From the NCBI GenBank assembly GCA_002361735.1, contig DETS01000104.1:5288-12261 (forward strand): a DNA stretch of 6,974 nt, given 5' to 3'. Below, piece by piece: positions 1-6,883 of this stretch. The stretch is from Lachnospiraceae bacterium UBA3282. Its GTDB lineage: Bacteria > Bacillota > Clostridia > Lachnospirales > Lachnospiraceae. Both the position numbers and the translations under genes were made by a program. Position 1 is the first letter of the stretch. Each line of letters opens with the position of its first letter. Under the pieces are notes generated by a model, which was given only the letters and a program-made list of their open reading frames with translations, was not told where the DNA came from and did not search any database.

Positions 1-11
1 CCTATTTTTAA

Positions 12-21
12 GGGGGGGGGG
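12..21 (+). promoter_or_regulatory. G10 homopolymer acting as Shine-Dalgarno for the hybrid kinase
   Basis: An uninterrupted run of ten G residues ends 8 nt before the kinase ATG at 30. It is the only purine-rich sequence at ribosome-binding distance, so it probably serves as the ribosome binding site. A second ATG at 23 opens a five-codon ORF (23-40, ending TAA) that overlaps the kinase start in another frame. Because the tract is a homopolymer, its length could vary by slippage, or could be miscounted in sequencing. The role is inferred from position only. Confidence 0.5.
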
Positions 22-29
22 TATGACAT

Positions 30-2597
30 ATGCGTCATAAAACGATTCGTTTTTTGATGATAAGTCTTATCATTGTTATCATACTGTGCAGCAGTATCTT
101 TGTTTTCCAAGTTAAGGATATGAATGAAAAGAGCGCCAGCATCATGAATGAGATCGGCGAGATTTATATGAGCGGCATGAGCGAGCAGACAACGCTGCAT
201 TTCGGAACGGTCATGCAGCTGCGGTTGTCACAGGTTGAGGCGTTGGTGCACGATCTGGAACCCAATCAGGAAAGCGGATATGAGGAGGTGCGCGGGCTGT
301 TATCGAAAAATGCCATGGCGAGAGGATTTGACCGTCTGGCTTTTTGTATGGAAGACGATACCTTTGACCTTCTGTACGGAGAGGAAATCACGGCGGTGGA
401 TTCCGTCACGTTCATGAATGCGATCAGAAGCGGCGAGAAACGCATGGTGATGGGGACGAATGTGACGGGAGAAAATGTGATCCTGCTGAGTGTTCCTATG
501 GCGTACGAACTGCCGGACGGCAGAAAAAGCATTTCCCTTGTCGCGGGATTTCCGGTTTCCTACATAGAGGAAACACTTTCTGCGGAATTATCGGAATCCA
601 TGTTCTATTTTGTCATCCGACGCGACGGTCTGATCGTCATACAAAGTGATGAGGAGAATGACGGTAATTATTTCCAAAAAGTCGAAAAACATTTTAGCAG
701 CGTAGAGACGAATGCCGGGAGAGAGCGGGAGCTGACGGATTACATAGACGGGTTAAAGACCGCTATGGCAAACGGCGAGGACTACGCGAAGGAATTGTTT
801 TTAATGGACGGCAGACGGCAGGTGTACTGCAAGAGTCTGCCGTATTCGGAGTGGTATTTGATTCTTTCCATGCCCTATAATGATTTGGACAATACGATCG
901 ACAGTTTCGGAAATGAGTGGGCGGCTACGGCATTAAAAAACGGCTTCTTCATCCTTGCTCTGTTTGTAATCGTATTTGCCTGCTATATCCAGATGACGCG
1001 GCGGCAGGTTAGAGAGATCGAGGAGATGCGGGATACCGCAGAGCGTGCAAACAGAGCAAAGAGCGAGTTCCTCTCCAATATGAGTCATGATATCCGCACG
1101 CCCATGAATGGGATCATCGGCATGACGGAGATTGCCATTGCCAATATAGACAATCCCACGAAATTGAGATCCAGCTTACAGAAGATATCCGCTTCCGGCA
1201 AACATTTGCTGGGATTGATCAACAACGTTTTGGATATGTCAAAAATGGAAAGCGGCAAACTGATCCTGAATGTGGAGCAGATTTTGCTGCCGGAGCTGAT
1301 TCACGGCGTGGTCAATATCGTACAGCCAAGCACGCAGGAAAAGAAGCAGCGTTTTGACCTCCATGTGCACGATATCATTGCGGAAAATGTGTGGGGCGAC
1401 AGCGTCCGCCTGAATCAGACACTGCATAACCTTTTGGGAAATGCGGTCAGGTTTACGCCTGAGGGCGGCAATATTAAATTGAATGTCTATCAGACGCCAT
1501 CGGAAAAGGGCGACGCTTACGTAACGGTTCATTTGATCGTCAGCGATAACGGCATCGGTATGAGCGAGGCGTTTCGGGATAGGATTTTTGAGGCGTTTGC
1601 GCGCGAGGACAACGCCCGCGTGCAGCAGATTCAGGGAGCCGGACTGGGCCTTAGCATTACCAAGCATATCGTTGATACGATGGGAGGTTCTATCCTGGTG
1701 GAGAGCGAGCAGGGAAAAGGCAGCAGTTTTCATGTATCGCTGGATATGGAAGTGGCGCTTCTGCCTGAGGAAGCGATCGATATTCCCGCCTGGCGGACAC
1801 TGGTGATTGATGACGATGAGGTATTTTGTGACTGTACGCTTGCCACGTTGAAATCCATCGGCATCCATGCGCAGTGCGCCCTGAGCGGACAGATCGCACT
1901 GGAAATGTTGGAGGAGCAGCACCAGGCAGGCAATGACTATGAGGTGATTCTTACAGACTGGAAGCTGCCGGAAATGGATGGAATAGAAGTCGCCCGTGAA
2001 ATCCGCAGCAGGTACGGTGCTGCGCCGCATATTTTAATGATTTCGGCTGCTGATAACAGTGATGTTGAGGAGCGGGCAAGAGAGGCAGGCGTTAACGCCT
2101 TTATTGTGAAACCGCTGTTTAAGTCTACGCTCTATTACAATCTGCATAAATTGAAAGAGGAAGCGGCGGAGATGGAAGAAGGGAGTATCGCCTTTAACGG
2201 CGAACACATCCTGGTGGCGGAGGATAACGATCTGAACTGGGAGATTGCGAGTGCGTTGCTTTCCGGGATTGGTTTGGCTCCTGAACACGCGGAAAACGGC
2301 AAAAACTGTGTGGAATTGTTTGTGCAGTCAACGCCGGGCTTCTATCGGGCAATCTTAATGGATATTCGGATGCCTGTGATGAATGGGTTGGAAGCGACAG
2401 CTGCGATACGGGCGCTCGATCGTGAGGACGCGAAACTGATTCCCATCATTGCCATCAGTGCAGATGCTTTTTCGGATGATATCCAAAAATGTATCGATGC
2501 CGGAATGGATGACCATACTTCCAAACCGATTGACGTGAGTAAAGTGGCGGAACTGTTGCAAAAATATATGCAATTTAACCAAAATAATACAGAATAG
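30..2597 (+). CDS. Membrane hybrid sensor histidine kinase with two receiver domains
   Basis: This 855-residue protein senses a signal outside the membrane and starts a phosphorelay. Residues 7-28 form a first membrane segment, and about 30-300 an extracytoplasmic region that looks like a double Cache sensor (note the YFVIRRDG and SEWYLILSMP stretches). A second membrane segment spans about 303-320. No HAMP domain is evident; a short helical linker leads straight to HisKA, with the H-box SHDIRTP and phospho-acceptor His353. The ATPase domain has its N-box (N467/N471), G1 box DNGIG (506-510), F-box (RIFEAF) and G2 box GAGLGLS (from 536), all intact. Receiver 1 (about 588-710) has acidic residues 594-596, Asp643, Ser672 and Lys694. 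Receiver 2 (about 726-847) has Glu731/Asp732, Asp778, Ser810 and Lys832. No HPt domain or DNA-binding output is present, so phosphate must pass to a partner encoded elsewhere. The ATG at 30 is chosen because the membrane segment follows it directly. The ligand is unknown. Confidence 0.93.
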   Translation: MRHKTIRFLMISLIIVIILCSSIFVFQVKDMNEKSASIMNEIGEIYMSGMSEQTTLHFGTVMQLRLSQVEALVHDLEPNQESGYEEVRGLLSKNAMARGFDRLAFCMEDDTFDLLYGEEITAVDSVTFMNAIRSGEKRMVMGTNVTGENVILLSVPMAYELPDGRKSISLVAGFPVSYIEETLSAELSESMFYFVIRRDGLIVIQSDEENDGNYFQKVEKHFSSVETNAGRERELTDYIDGLKTAMANGEDYAKELFLMDGRRQVYCKSLPYSEWYLILSMPYNDLDNTIDSFGNEWAATALKNGFFILALFVIVFACYIQMTRRQVREIEEMRDTAERANRAKSEFLSNMSHDIRTPMNGIIGMTEIAIANIDNPTKLRSSLQKISASGKHLLGLINNVLDMSKMESGKLILNVEQILLPELIHGVVNIVQPSTQEKKQRFDLHVHDIIAENVWGDSVRLNQTLHNLLGNAVRFTPEGGNIKLNVYQTPSEKGDAYVTVHLIVSDNGIGMSEAFRDRIFEAFAREDNARVQQIQGAGLGLSITKHIVDTMGGSILVESEQGKGSSFHVSLDMEVALLPEEAIDIPAWRTLVIDDDEVFCDCTLATLKSIGIHAQCALSGQIALEMLEEQHQAGNDYEVILTDWKLPEMDGIEVAREIRSRYGAAPHILMISAADNSDVEERAREAGVNAFIVKPLFKSTLYYNLHKLKEEAAEMEEGSIAFNGEHILVAEDNDLNWEIASALLSGIGLAPEHAENGKNCVELFVQSTPGFYRAILMDIRMPVMNGLEATAAIRALDREDAKLIPIIAISADAFSDDIQKCIDAGMDDHTSKPIDVSKVAELLQKYMQFNQNNTE

Positions 2598-2605
2598 ATA
2601 AATAA

Positions 2606-2629
2606 AATATGGGATTTTTGTAACATATT
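2606..2629. repeat. Weak AT-rich inverted repeat after the kinase gene
   Basis: AATATG (2606-2611) and CATATT (2624-2629) are perfect 6-bp inverted arms around a 12-nt spacer, just after the kinase stop codon. The stem is AT-rich and no T-run follows, so it is not a convincing intrinsic terminator. It could be a protein-binding site or chance. In the rest of the 98-nt gap (2598-2695) I see only the AGGAGGGG ribosome binding site of the next gene (2682-2689) and no convincing promoter. Confidence 0.15.
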
Positions 2630-2695
2630 CGTCTGGAATGTTGAAAAAGAAAGGACTATCATTAAAGATGTAATTTATTTTAGGAGGGGATAAAG

Positions 2696-4399
2696 ATGTA
2701 TGAAAAACTGAATAAGTATCGAATCAAGGAACGCCTGGTGCGGGGATTTGTGATCGCATCAGGGGTTCCGGCTATTGTGGCGGCAGTGGCGCTCATTGCC
2801 ATGATCATTGTGGCGTTTCGATATTCCAATGCGTTGCATAATTACGGCTTTGCCCAAGGCGATGTGGGTAAGGCGATGACGTATTTTGCGGAGGCGAGAT
2901 CGACGATGCGGGGCGTCATCGGCTACGATGAGGAAGCCGTTATCGAGAGCCTGAAAACTGCCCATACAGAGAGCATAACAAATTTTACGGCCAGCTTTGA
3001 GGCACTGGAGAGTTCTATGGTGTCTGAGGCAAATAAGAAAGTATATGCGGATATCGGTTCCAAACTGCCTGCGTATTGGGCGTTGGATGCGGAAATCATA
3101 GAACAGGGCGGCGTTACGGACAGAGCACAGTGTGCCATTGCGCAGGAGCGGGCAATCAATGAGTTGGCACCCCTCTATACGGAGATTAACGACGAGTTGA
3201 TTTCCATTATGGATATCAAGGTAGAACGGGGAGACGCAACCTCTAAAATATTGACGTTTGTCTGTATCGCGCTTTCCGTGGCGATCGTGGTGATCATTTT
3301 ACTTGCGATCTTTACTTCTATCCGGCTGGGCAGAAATATAGCGGACAATATAGACAAACCGCTGAATCAGTTAAAGGACAGAATGGAAAAGTTTGCGGAG
3401 GGCGATTTATCTGCGCCGTTCCCGGAGGTTGAGATTGACGATGAAGTCGGCGATGTGATTGCCTCGGCGAAGGATATGGCGGCGACGCTGGATTTCGTTA
3501 TTTTCGATTTGGAATATATTCTGAGTTCCATGTCAAATTCCAACTACTCGATTCACTCAAAAGACAGCAGCAAATACAAGGGCGAGTTCCGGCAGATCTA
3601 CGATTCCATGAAGCAGTTGAGAGACAATATGATCGACACGCTACGCCAAATCGGAATGTCTTCGGAGCAGGTCAATGACGGCGCTTCCAATCTGGCGGAT
3701 ACCTCCCAGAGTCTGGCGGAGGGCGCGACCGATCAGGCGGGAGCCGTTGAGGAGCTCCATGCGACGATCACGACGATCGCGGAGGCGGCAAAGACAGCGG
3801 CGGCTTCGGCTGAGGATGCTTACAGGCAGTCGCAGGAATATGCGGATGTGGCGGAGCGCAGCAGCGATGATATGAATGAAATGGTGGAGGCTATGGCACG
3901 TATCAGCGAGGCTTCCCAGAAGATTGGAAATATTATCTCAGAAATTGAAAATATTGCATCAGAGACAAATATGCTTTCCCTGAATGCTTCCATCGAGGCG
4001 GCAAGAGCAGGGGAGGCGGGACGAGGCTTCTCCGTTGTAGCTGATCAGATCAGGAACCTGGCAGAGGAGAGCAGTAAGTCGGCTGTGGATACCAGAGCCT
4101 TGATCGAAGGTACCCTGAAAGAGGTTGAGAACGGAAATAAGGTTGCGGAGCGTGCGGTTGCGTCGCTGGCGATCGTAGTGGAAGGCATCAGAAAGGTGGC
4201 CGAATCTTCCAAGGAGTTGAGCCTGATATCATCAAATCAGATGGCGACCATGAAAGAAGCGGAAATAGGCGTCGATCAGATTTCGGATGTCATTCAGACG
4301 AACGCGGCTGTTGCCGAGGAATCTTCGGCTACCAGCCAGGAGCTGTCCGCGCAGGCGACTACCTTGGACGAGCTGATCGCTAAATTTGAGCTACCGTAG
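2696..4399 (+). CDS. Methyl-accepting chemotaxis protein (transmembrane chemoreceptor)
   Basis: This 567-residue receptor should sit in the cytoplasmic membrane and control a CheA/CheW array through its cytoplasmic hairpin. A first membrane helix lies at about 17-42. A ligand-binding region at about 43-183 is predicted helical and of four-helix-bundle size. A second membrane helix lies at about 184-207, then HAMP (about 208-262) with its DNIDKPLNQL start. Residues about 263-317 resemble a second HAMP-like unit. The signalling coiled coil runs from about 320 to the end, and its tip carries the MCP signature ETNMLSLNASIEAARAGE followed by GRGFSVVADQIRNLA (about 422-456). The protein ends in ELIAKFELP with no CheR-binding pentapeptide. 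A strong AGGAGGGG lies 6 nt before the ATG. It follows a hybrid kinase and precedes pncB by 22 nt. The ligand cannot be read from sequence. Confidence 0.95.
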   Translation: MYEKLNKYRIKERLVRGFVIASGVPAIVAAVALIAMIIVAFRYSNALHNYGFAQGDVGKAMTYFAEARSTMRGVIGYDEEAVIESLKTAHTESITNFTASFEALESSMVSEANKKVYADIGSKLPAYWALDAEIIEQGGVTDRAQCAIAQERAINELAPLYTEINDELISIMDIKVERGDATSKILTFVCIALSVAIVVIILLAIFTSIRLGRNIADNIDKPLNQLKDRMEKFAEGDLSAPFPEVEIDDEVGDVIASAKDMAATLDFVIFDLEYILSSMSNSNYSIHSKDSSKYKGEFRQIYDSMKQLRDNMIDTLRQIGMSSEQVNDGASNLADTSQSLAEGATDQAGAVEELHATITTIAEAAKTAAASAEDAYRQSQEYADVAERSSDDMNEMVEAMARISEASQKIGNIISEIENIASETNMLSLNASIEAARAGEAGRGFSVVADQIRNLAEESSKSAVDTRALIEGTLKEVENGNKVAERAVASLAIVVEGIRKVAESSKELSLISSNQMATMKEAEIGVDQISDVIQTNAAVAEESSATSQELSAQATTLDELIAKFELP

Positions 4400-4410
4400 A
4401 GTTGAGATTC

Positions 4411-4416
4411 AGGAGG
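4411..4416 (+). promoter_or_regulatory. Ribosome binding site fixing the pncB start
   Basis: AGGAGG sits 5 nt before the ATG at 4422. The same frame is open back to a TTG at 4386, which would overlap the receptor gene, but that codon has no comparable ribosome binding site. The encoded MDRQNLTLLTDLYELTM is a typical start for the family, so 4422 is the better start. Confidence 0.85.
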
Positions 4417-4421
4417 AATTC

Positions 4422-5906
4422 ATGGACAGACAAAACCTGACACTGTTGACAGATCTTTACGAACTGACGATGATGCAGGGGTATTTTAAGAACAAGGACC
4501 GAAACGAGACGGTCGTCTTTGATGCCTTTTACCGCAACAACCCCTGTGACGGGGGTTTTGCGGTTATGGCGGGTGTGGAGCAGTTGATCCGTTACATCGA
4601 GGAGCTTCATTTTGAGAAAGAGGACGTCGATTATCTGGCGGGGCTTGGCATCTTCGATGAGGATTTTTTAGACTATCTGGCGGAGTTTCAGTTTACGGGG
4701 GACATTTATGCCATCCCGGAGGGCACCGTGGTCTTTCCGAGGGAACCGTTGGTAAAGGTGATCGCGCCCATTATGCAGGCGCAGCTTGTGGAGACGGCGA
4801 TCTTAAATATCATCAATCACCAGAGCCTGATCGCCACAAAAGCGGCGCGGGTATGTTACGCAGCGCAGGGCGACGGTGTGATGGAATTTGGACTGCGCCG
4901 CGCACAGGGACCGGACGCGGGTACCTACGGCGCAAGAGCGGCTGTCATCGGCGGTTGTGTGGGCACTTCCAATGTGCTCTGCGGGCAGCTTTTTGATGTG
5001 CCGGTAAAGGGTACGCACGCTCATAGCTGGATCATGAGCTTTCCCGATGAATACACGGCGTTTAAGACCTATGCGGACTTATATCCTTCCGCCTGCATTT
5101 TGCTGGTGGATACATACGATACCTTAAAATCGGGCGTGCCCAATGCGATTCGCGTCTTTCGGGAGATGCGGGCGGCGGGGATTCCCCTGACGTTTTACGG
5201 GATTCGTTTAGACAGCGGCGATCTTGCCTATCTTTCCAAGGAAGCGAGAAGGATGCTGGATGAGGCGGGCTTTCCCGATGCGGTGATCTCCGCTTCCAAC
5301 GATCTGGATGAATTTCTGATCCGGAGCCTAAAAGATCAGGGCGCAAAGATTACGTCATGGGGTGTCGGTACGCACCTGATCACATCCAAGGACTGCCCAT
5401 CTTTTGGCGGTGTGTATAAACTGGCGGCAGTCATGGGGGAAGACGGAAAGTTTATCCCTAAGATCAAGCTTTCCGAAAACAGTGAGAAGGTGACGAACCC
5501 GGGGAATAAGTCTATCTACAGAATTTACGATAAGGAGAGCGGAAAAATTCGCGCGGATTTGATCTGTCTGGCGGACGAGACTTTTGACGAGGGCGATCCG
5601 CTGCTGCTTTTCGATCCGCTGGAACCTTGGAAAAAGACGATGCTGCAGCCGGGCAGTTACAAGCTGCGAGAATTGATGGTACCCATTTTTCGGGGAGGAA
5701 AATGTTGTTACGAATCGCCGAAGGTGATGGACATTCGGGCGTATTGTCAGGCGGAGCAGGATACCTTATGGGAGGAGACCAGACGCCTGGTGAATCCGCA
5801 CAGGGTACACGTAGACCTGTCGAGCAGGCTGTATGATGTGAAGATCGCGCTTCTTGAGCAGACTTCTCATCGCCTCTTCGCAACAGGTTGCTCAGAAATA
5901 GGGTGA
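4422..5906 (+). CDS. pncB: Nicotinate phosphoribosyltransferase (NAD salvage)
   Basis: This cytoplasmic enzyme joins nicotinate to PRPP to give nicotinate mononucleotide, the first step of the Preiss-Handler route to NAD, with ATP hydrolysis coupled to turnover. The 494-residue length fits the long bacterial form. The N-terminus LLTDLYELTMMQGY is characteristic. EFGLRRAQG (155-163) and GTHAHSW (197-203) are family motifs; the His of AHSW (His201) corresponds to the autophosphorylated histidine known in characterised enzymes. IRLDSGDL (261-268) and WGVGTHLITS (313-322) form the phosphate-binding side of the barrel, and a C-terminal domain follows. The last ~15 residues, after ALLEQ, look less family-like and may be a local extension. 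The gene starts 22 nt after the chemoreceptor stop, so the two are probably cotranscribed. No terminator is evident after the stop codon. Confidence 0.95.
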   Translation: MDRQNLTLLTDLYELTMMQGYFKNKDRNETVVFDAFYRNNPCDGGFAVMAGVEQLIRYIEELHFEKEDVDYLAGLGIFDEDFLDYLAEFQFTGDIYAIPEGTVVFPREPLVKVIAPIMQAQLVETAILNIINHQSLIATKAARVCYAAQGDGVMEFGLRRAQGPDAGTYGARAAVIGGCVGTSNVLCGQLFDVPVKGTHAHSWIMSFPDEYTAFKTYADLYPSACILLVDTYDTLKSGVPNAIRVFREMRAAGIPLTFYGIRLDSGDLAYLSKEARRMLDEAGFPDAVISASNDLDEFLIRSLKDQGAKITSWGVGTHLITSKDCPSFGGVYKLAAVMGEDGKFIPKIKLSENSEKVTNPGNKSIYRIYDKESGKIRADLICLADETFDEGDPLLLFDPLEPWKKTMLQPGSYKLRELMVPIFRGGKCCYESPKVMDIRAYCQAEQDTLWEETRRLVNPHRVHVDLSSRLYDVKIALLEQTSHRLFATGCSEIG

Positions 5907-5955
5907 GTGAATGGCGATAGCGGCGCTCGTTTTTGCTGTATCATAGAAATGATGC

Positions 5956-5984
5956 TTGCAAAAGCGGGCGCTTTGTGTTACCCT
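5956..5984 (+). promoter_or_regulatory. Candidate promoter P1 for the hydrogenase remnant
   Basis: TTGCAA (5956-5961) and TACCCT (5979-5984) are spaced 17 nt apart and resemble sigma-A -35 and -10 boxes; the -10 keeps the important T1, A2 and T6. Taken alone the match is weak. It gains support because a second promoter at 6813-6841 has the same spacing and the same operator 3 nt downstream of its -10. Confidence 0.45.
5961..5974. promoter_or_regulatory. 14-bp palindrome within the P1 spacer
   Basis: AAAGCG (5961-5966) and CGCTTT (5969-5974) are perfect inverted arms around GG, lying between the -35 and -10 boxes of P1. The format (6-nt arms, 2-nt centre) matches the operator immediately downstream, with centres 27 bp apart. 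A regulator binding here would block polymerase. No protein can be named. Confidence 0.35.
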
Positions 5985-6004
5985 AAATGTAAGAGCTTAC
6001 ATTT
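5985..6004. promoter_or_regulatory. Operator-like inverted repeat O1 at the P1 start site
   Basis: AAATGTAAG (5985-5993) and CTTACATTT (5996-6004) are perfect 9-bp inverted arms with AG between them. The core TGTAAG-AG-CTTACA begins 3 nt after the -10 box, over the likely transcription start, as expected for a repressor site. The same arms recur at 6845-6858. The core resembles LacI/CcpA-family sites but lacks the usual central CG. Confidence 0.6.
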
Positions 6005-6027
6005 TAGCGTAACAGGAAGATAAAGAT

Positions 6028-6036
6028 GGGGAGGGG
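6028..6036 (+). promoter_or_regulatory. Ribosome binding site for the hydrogenase remnant
   Basis: GGGGAGGGG ends 4 nt before the ATG at 6041 and favours that codon. An upstream in-frame ATG at 6026 has its own AGGAAG 6 nt before it (6014-6019), so a start there, adding five residues, cannot be excluded. The sequence MSRLEIPIPNKAQ looks like the natural start of the hydrogenase-type protein. Confidence 0.6.
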
Positions 6037-6040
6037 TTAC

Positions 6041-6802
6041 ATGAGCAGACTGGAAATTCCGATACCAAACAAGGCGCAGCTCGTGGTGGAGGAACTTTAC
6101 AGAGATTTGGAGAGAAGGATCGAGTCAAGCCCGTCGGGGCTGTGCCCGATCGACATGTCGAAGGCATTTCTGGAATTGTGCCACGCGCAGTCCTGCGGTA
6201 AATGTGTGCCGTGCAGGGTGGGGCTGGGACAATTAAAAGCCATGATAACGGATGTGCTGGAAGGCAGGGCGACGTTAGCTGTTTTGGATGCAATAAAGGA
6301 GACCGCGGAATGTATCATGGAGTCGGCGGACTGCGCGATCGGCTATGAAGCAGCCAATATGGTGTACAAAGGTTTGCAGGGGTTCCGTGAAGAATATGAG
6401 GCGCATATCGAACAGGGACGCTGTACCTGTACCTATCAGCAGCCCGTGCCCTGCGTCTCCCTGTGTCCGGCAGGGGTGGACATTCCGGGATACATAGCCC
6501 TCGTGTATCGATCCTCATACGCTTACGGAGAAACCCTGCGACAGACCGATGGAGGAAGGCACCGGAGCGGGCGTCATTTTCGGAACCACCGGCGGTGTGA
6601 TGGAGGCGGCGGCCAGCCCATCAAAGACGGGATGGAGCTTGCCGATAAAAGGAGCGAGACCCTGCGGGATCTGGACAAGCAGGCGTCCCTCAGATTCTCT
6701 CACGAAAATCCCGATATCGTAACGCTGTACGAGGAGTTTTTGGAGAAGCCGTTATCGCACAAAGCCCATCTTCTTTTACATACGGAACATGAAAAAAAGT
6801 AG
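6041..6802 (+). pseudogene. Internally deleted NAD-linked [FeFe]-hydrogenase fusion gene, reading frame still open
   Basis: The frame encodes 253 residues that join pieces of a much larger protein. Residues 1-125 are a NuoF-type iron-sulfur domain: C52-x2-C55-x2-C58 and C98 fit the four-cysteine cluster spacing. Residues 126-155 begin a GltD-like domain (C128, C130, C138, C142 and CPAGVDIPGYIALV), then stop short of all FAD and NAD folds. Residues 156 to about 187 are unlike anything recognisable, but the same DNA in the next frame encodes a hydrogenase H-cluster fragment. From about 188 the frame matches the hydrogenase C-terminus: GGGGQPI, then LRFSHENPDIVTLYEEFLEKP and LLHTEH. The intact family architecture is far longer (over 1,000 residues from memory), so roughly three quarters is missing, including nearly all H-cluster ligands. 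It cannot work as a hydrogenase; a small protein carrying only the first Fe-S domain might still be made. An assembly error is the main alternative. It has its own promoter and operator. Confidence 0.8.
6504..6611 (+). other. Out-of-frame fragment of the [FeFe]-hydrogenase H-cluster domain
   Basis: Read one base out of register with the surrounding open frame, this stretch encodes IDPHTLTEKPCDRPMEEG followed by TGAGVIFGTTGGVMEAA. The second part is the conserved H-cluster segment TGAGxIFGxTGGVMEAALR of [FeFe]-hydrogenases. Homology ends right after MEAA, where LR should follow. It therefore marks one retained block between two deletion junctions, near 6500-6506 and near 6599-6613. Confidence 0.8.
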
Positions 6803-6812
6803 GCGTATATAC

Positions 6813-6841
6813 TTGACAAAATCGTAAAAATATTGTTTACT
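6813..6841 (+). promoter_or_regulatory. Sigma-A-type promoter P2, reading out of the window
   Basis: A perfect TTGACA (6813-6818) is followed after exactly 17 nt by TTTACT (6836-6841), a fair -10. It begins 11 nt after the stop of the hydrogenase remnant and points to a gene or RNA starting in the last ~130 nt or beyond the window. Confidence 0.7.
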
Positions 6842-6843
6842 TT

Positions 6844-6859
6844 TTGTAAGCGCTTACAC
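6844..6859. promoter_or_regulatory. Operator O2, cre-like perfect palindrome
   Basis: TGTAAGCGCTTACA (6845-6858) is a perfect 14-bp palindrome starting 3 nt after the P2 -10 box. With its flanks it matches the CcpA cre consensus WTGNNARCGNWWWCAW at 15 of 16 positions; only the last base differs. This fits control by CcpA or another LacI-family repressor. The arms are identical to those of O1 upstream of the hydrogenase remnant. Confidence 0.65.
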
Positions 6860-6883
6860 ATAATGTGAGCGGGAGAAACAAAA

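Noticed and set aside
1239..2030. 263-codon open frame on the minus strand inside the kinase gene
   Set aside because: It is fully antisense to the HisKA, ATPase and receiver 1 coding region, has no recognisable protein motif, and is explained by the codon pattern of the + strand gene.
2598..2695. Promoter between the kinase and chemoreceptor genes
   Set aside because: TGTAAT at 2669 resembles a -10, but no -35 lies at a sensible distance, and no flagellar sigma-28 motif is visible.
4386..4421. Upstream TTG start for pncB, overlapping the chemoreceptor gene
   Set aside because: No ribosome binding site precedes it, while AGGAGG sits 5 nt before ATG 4422, where the family-like N-terminus begins.
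5512..5883. 123-codon minus-strand open frame inside pncB
   Set aside because: It is antisense to conserved pncB sequence, rich in low-complexity Pro/Ser/Arg, and has no recognisable domain.
5907..5955. Intrinsic terminator after pncB
   Set aside because: There is a TTTTT run near 5930, but the GC-rich sequence before it (AGCGGCGCTCG) does not form a stem with a workable loop, so no terminator is claimed.
6504..6611. Programmed ribosomal frameshift to read the H-cluster fragment
   Set aside because: No slippery site is evident, and shifting would still not supply the missing catalytic segments; paired deletions explain the pattern better.
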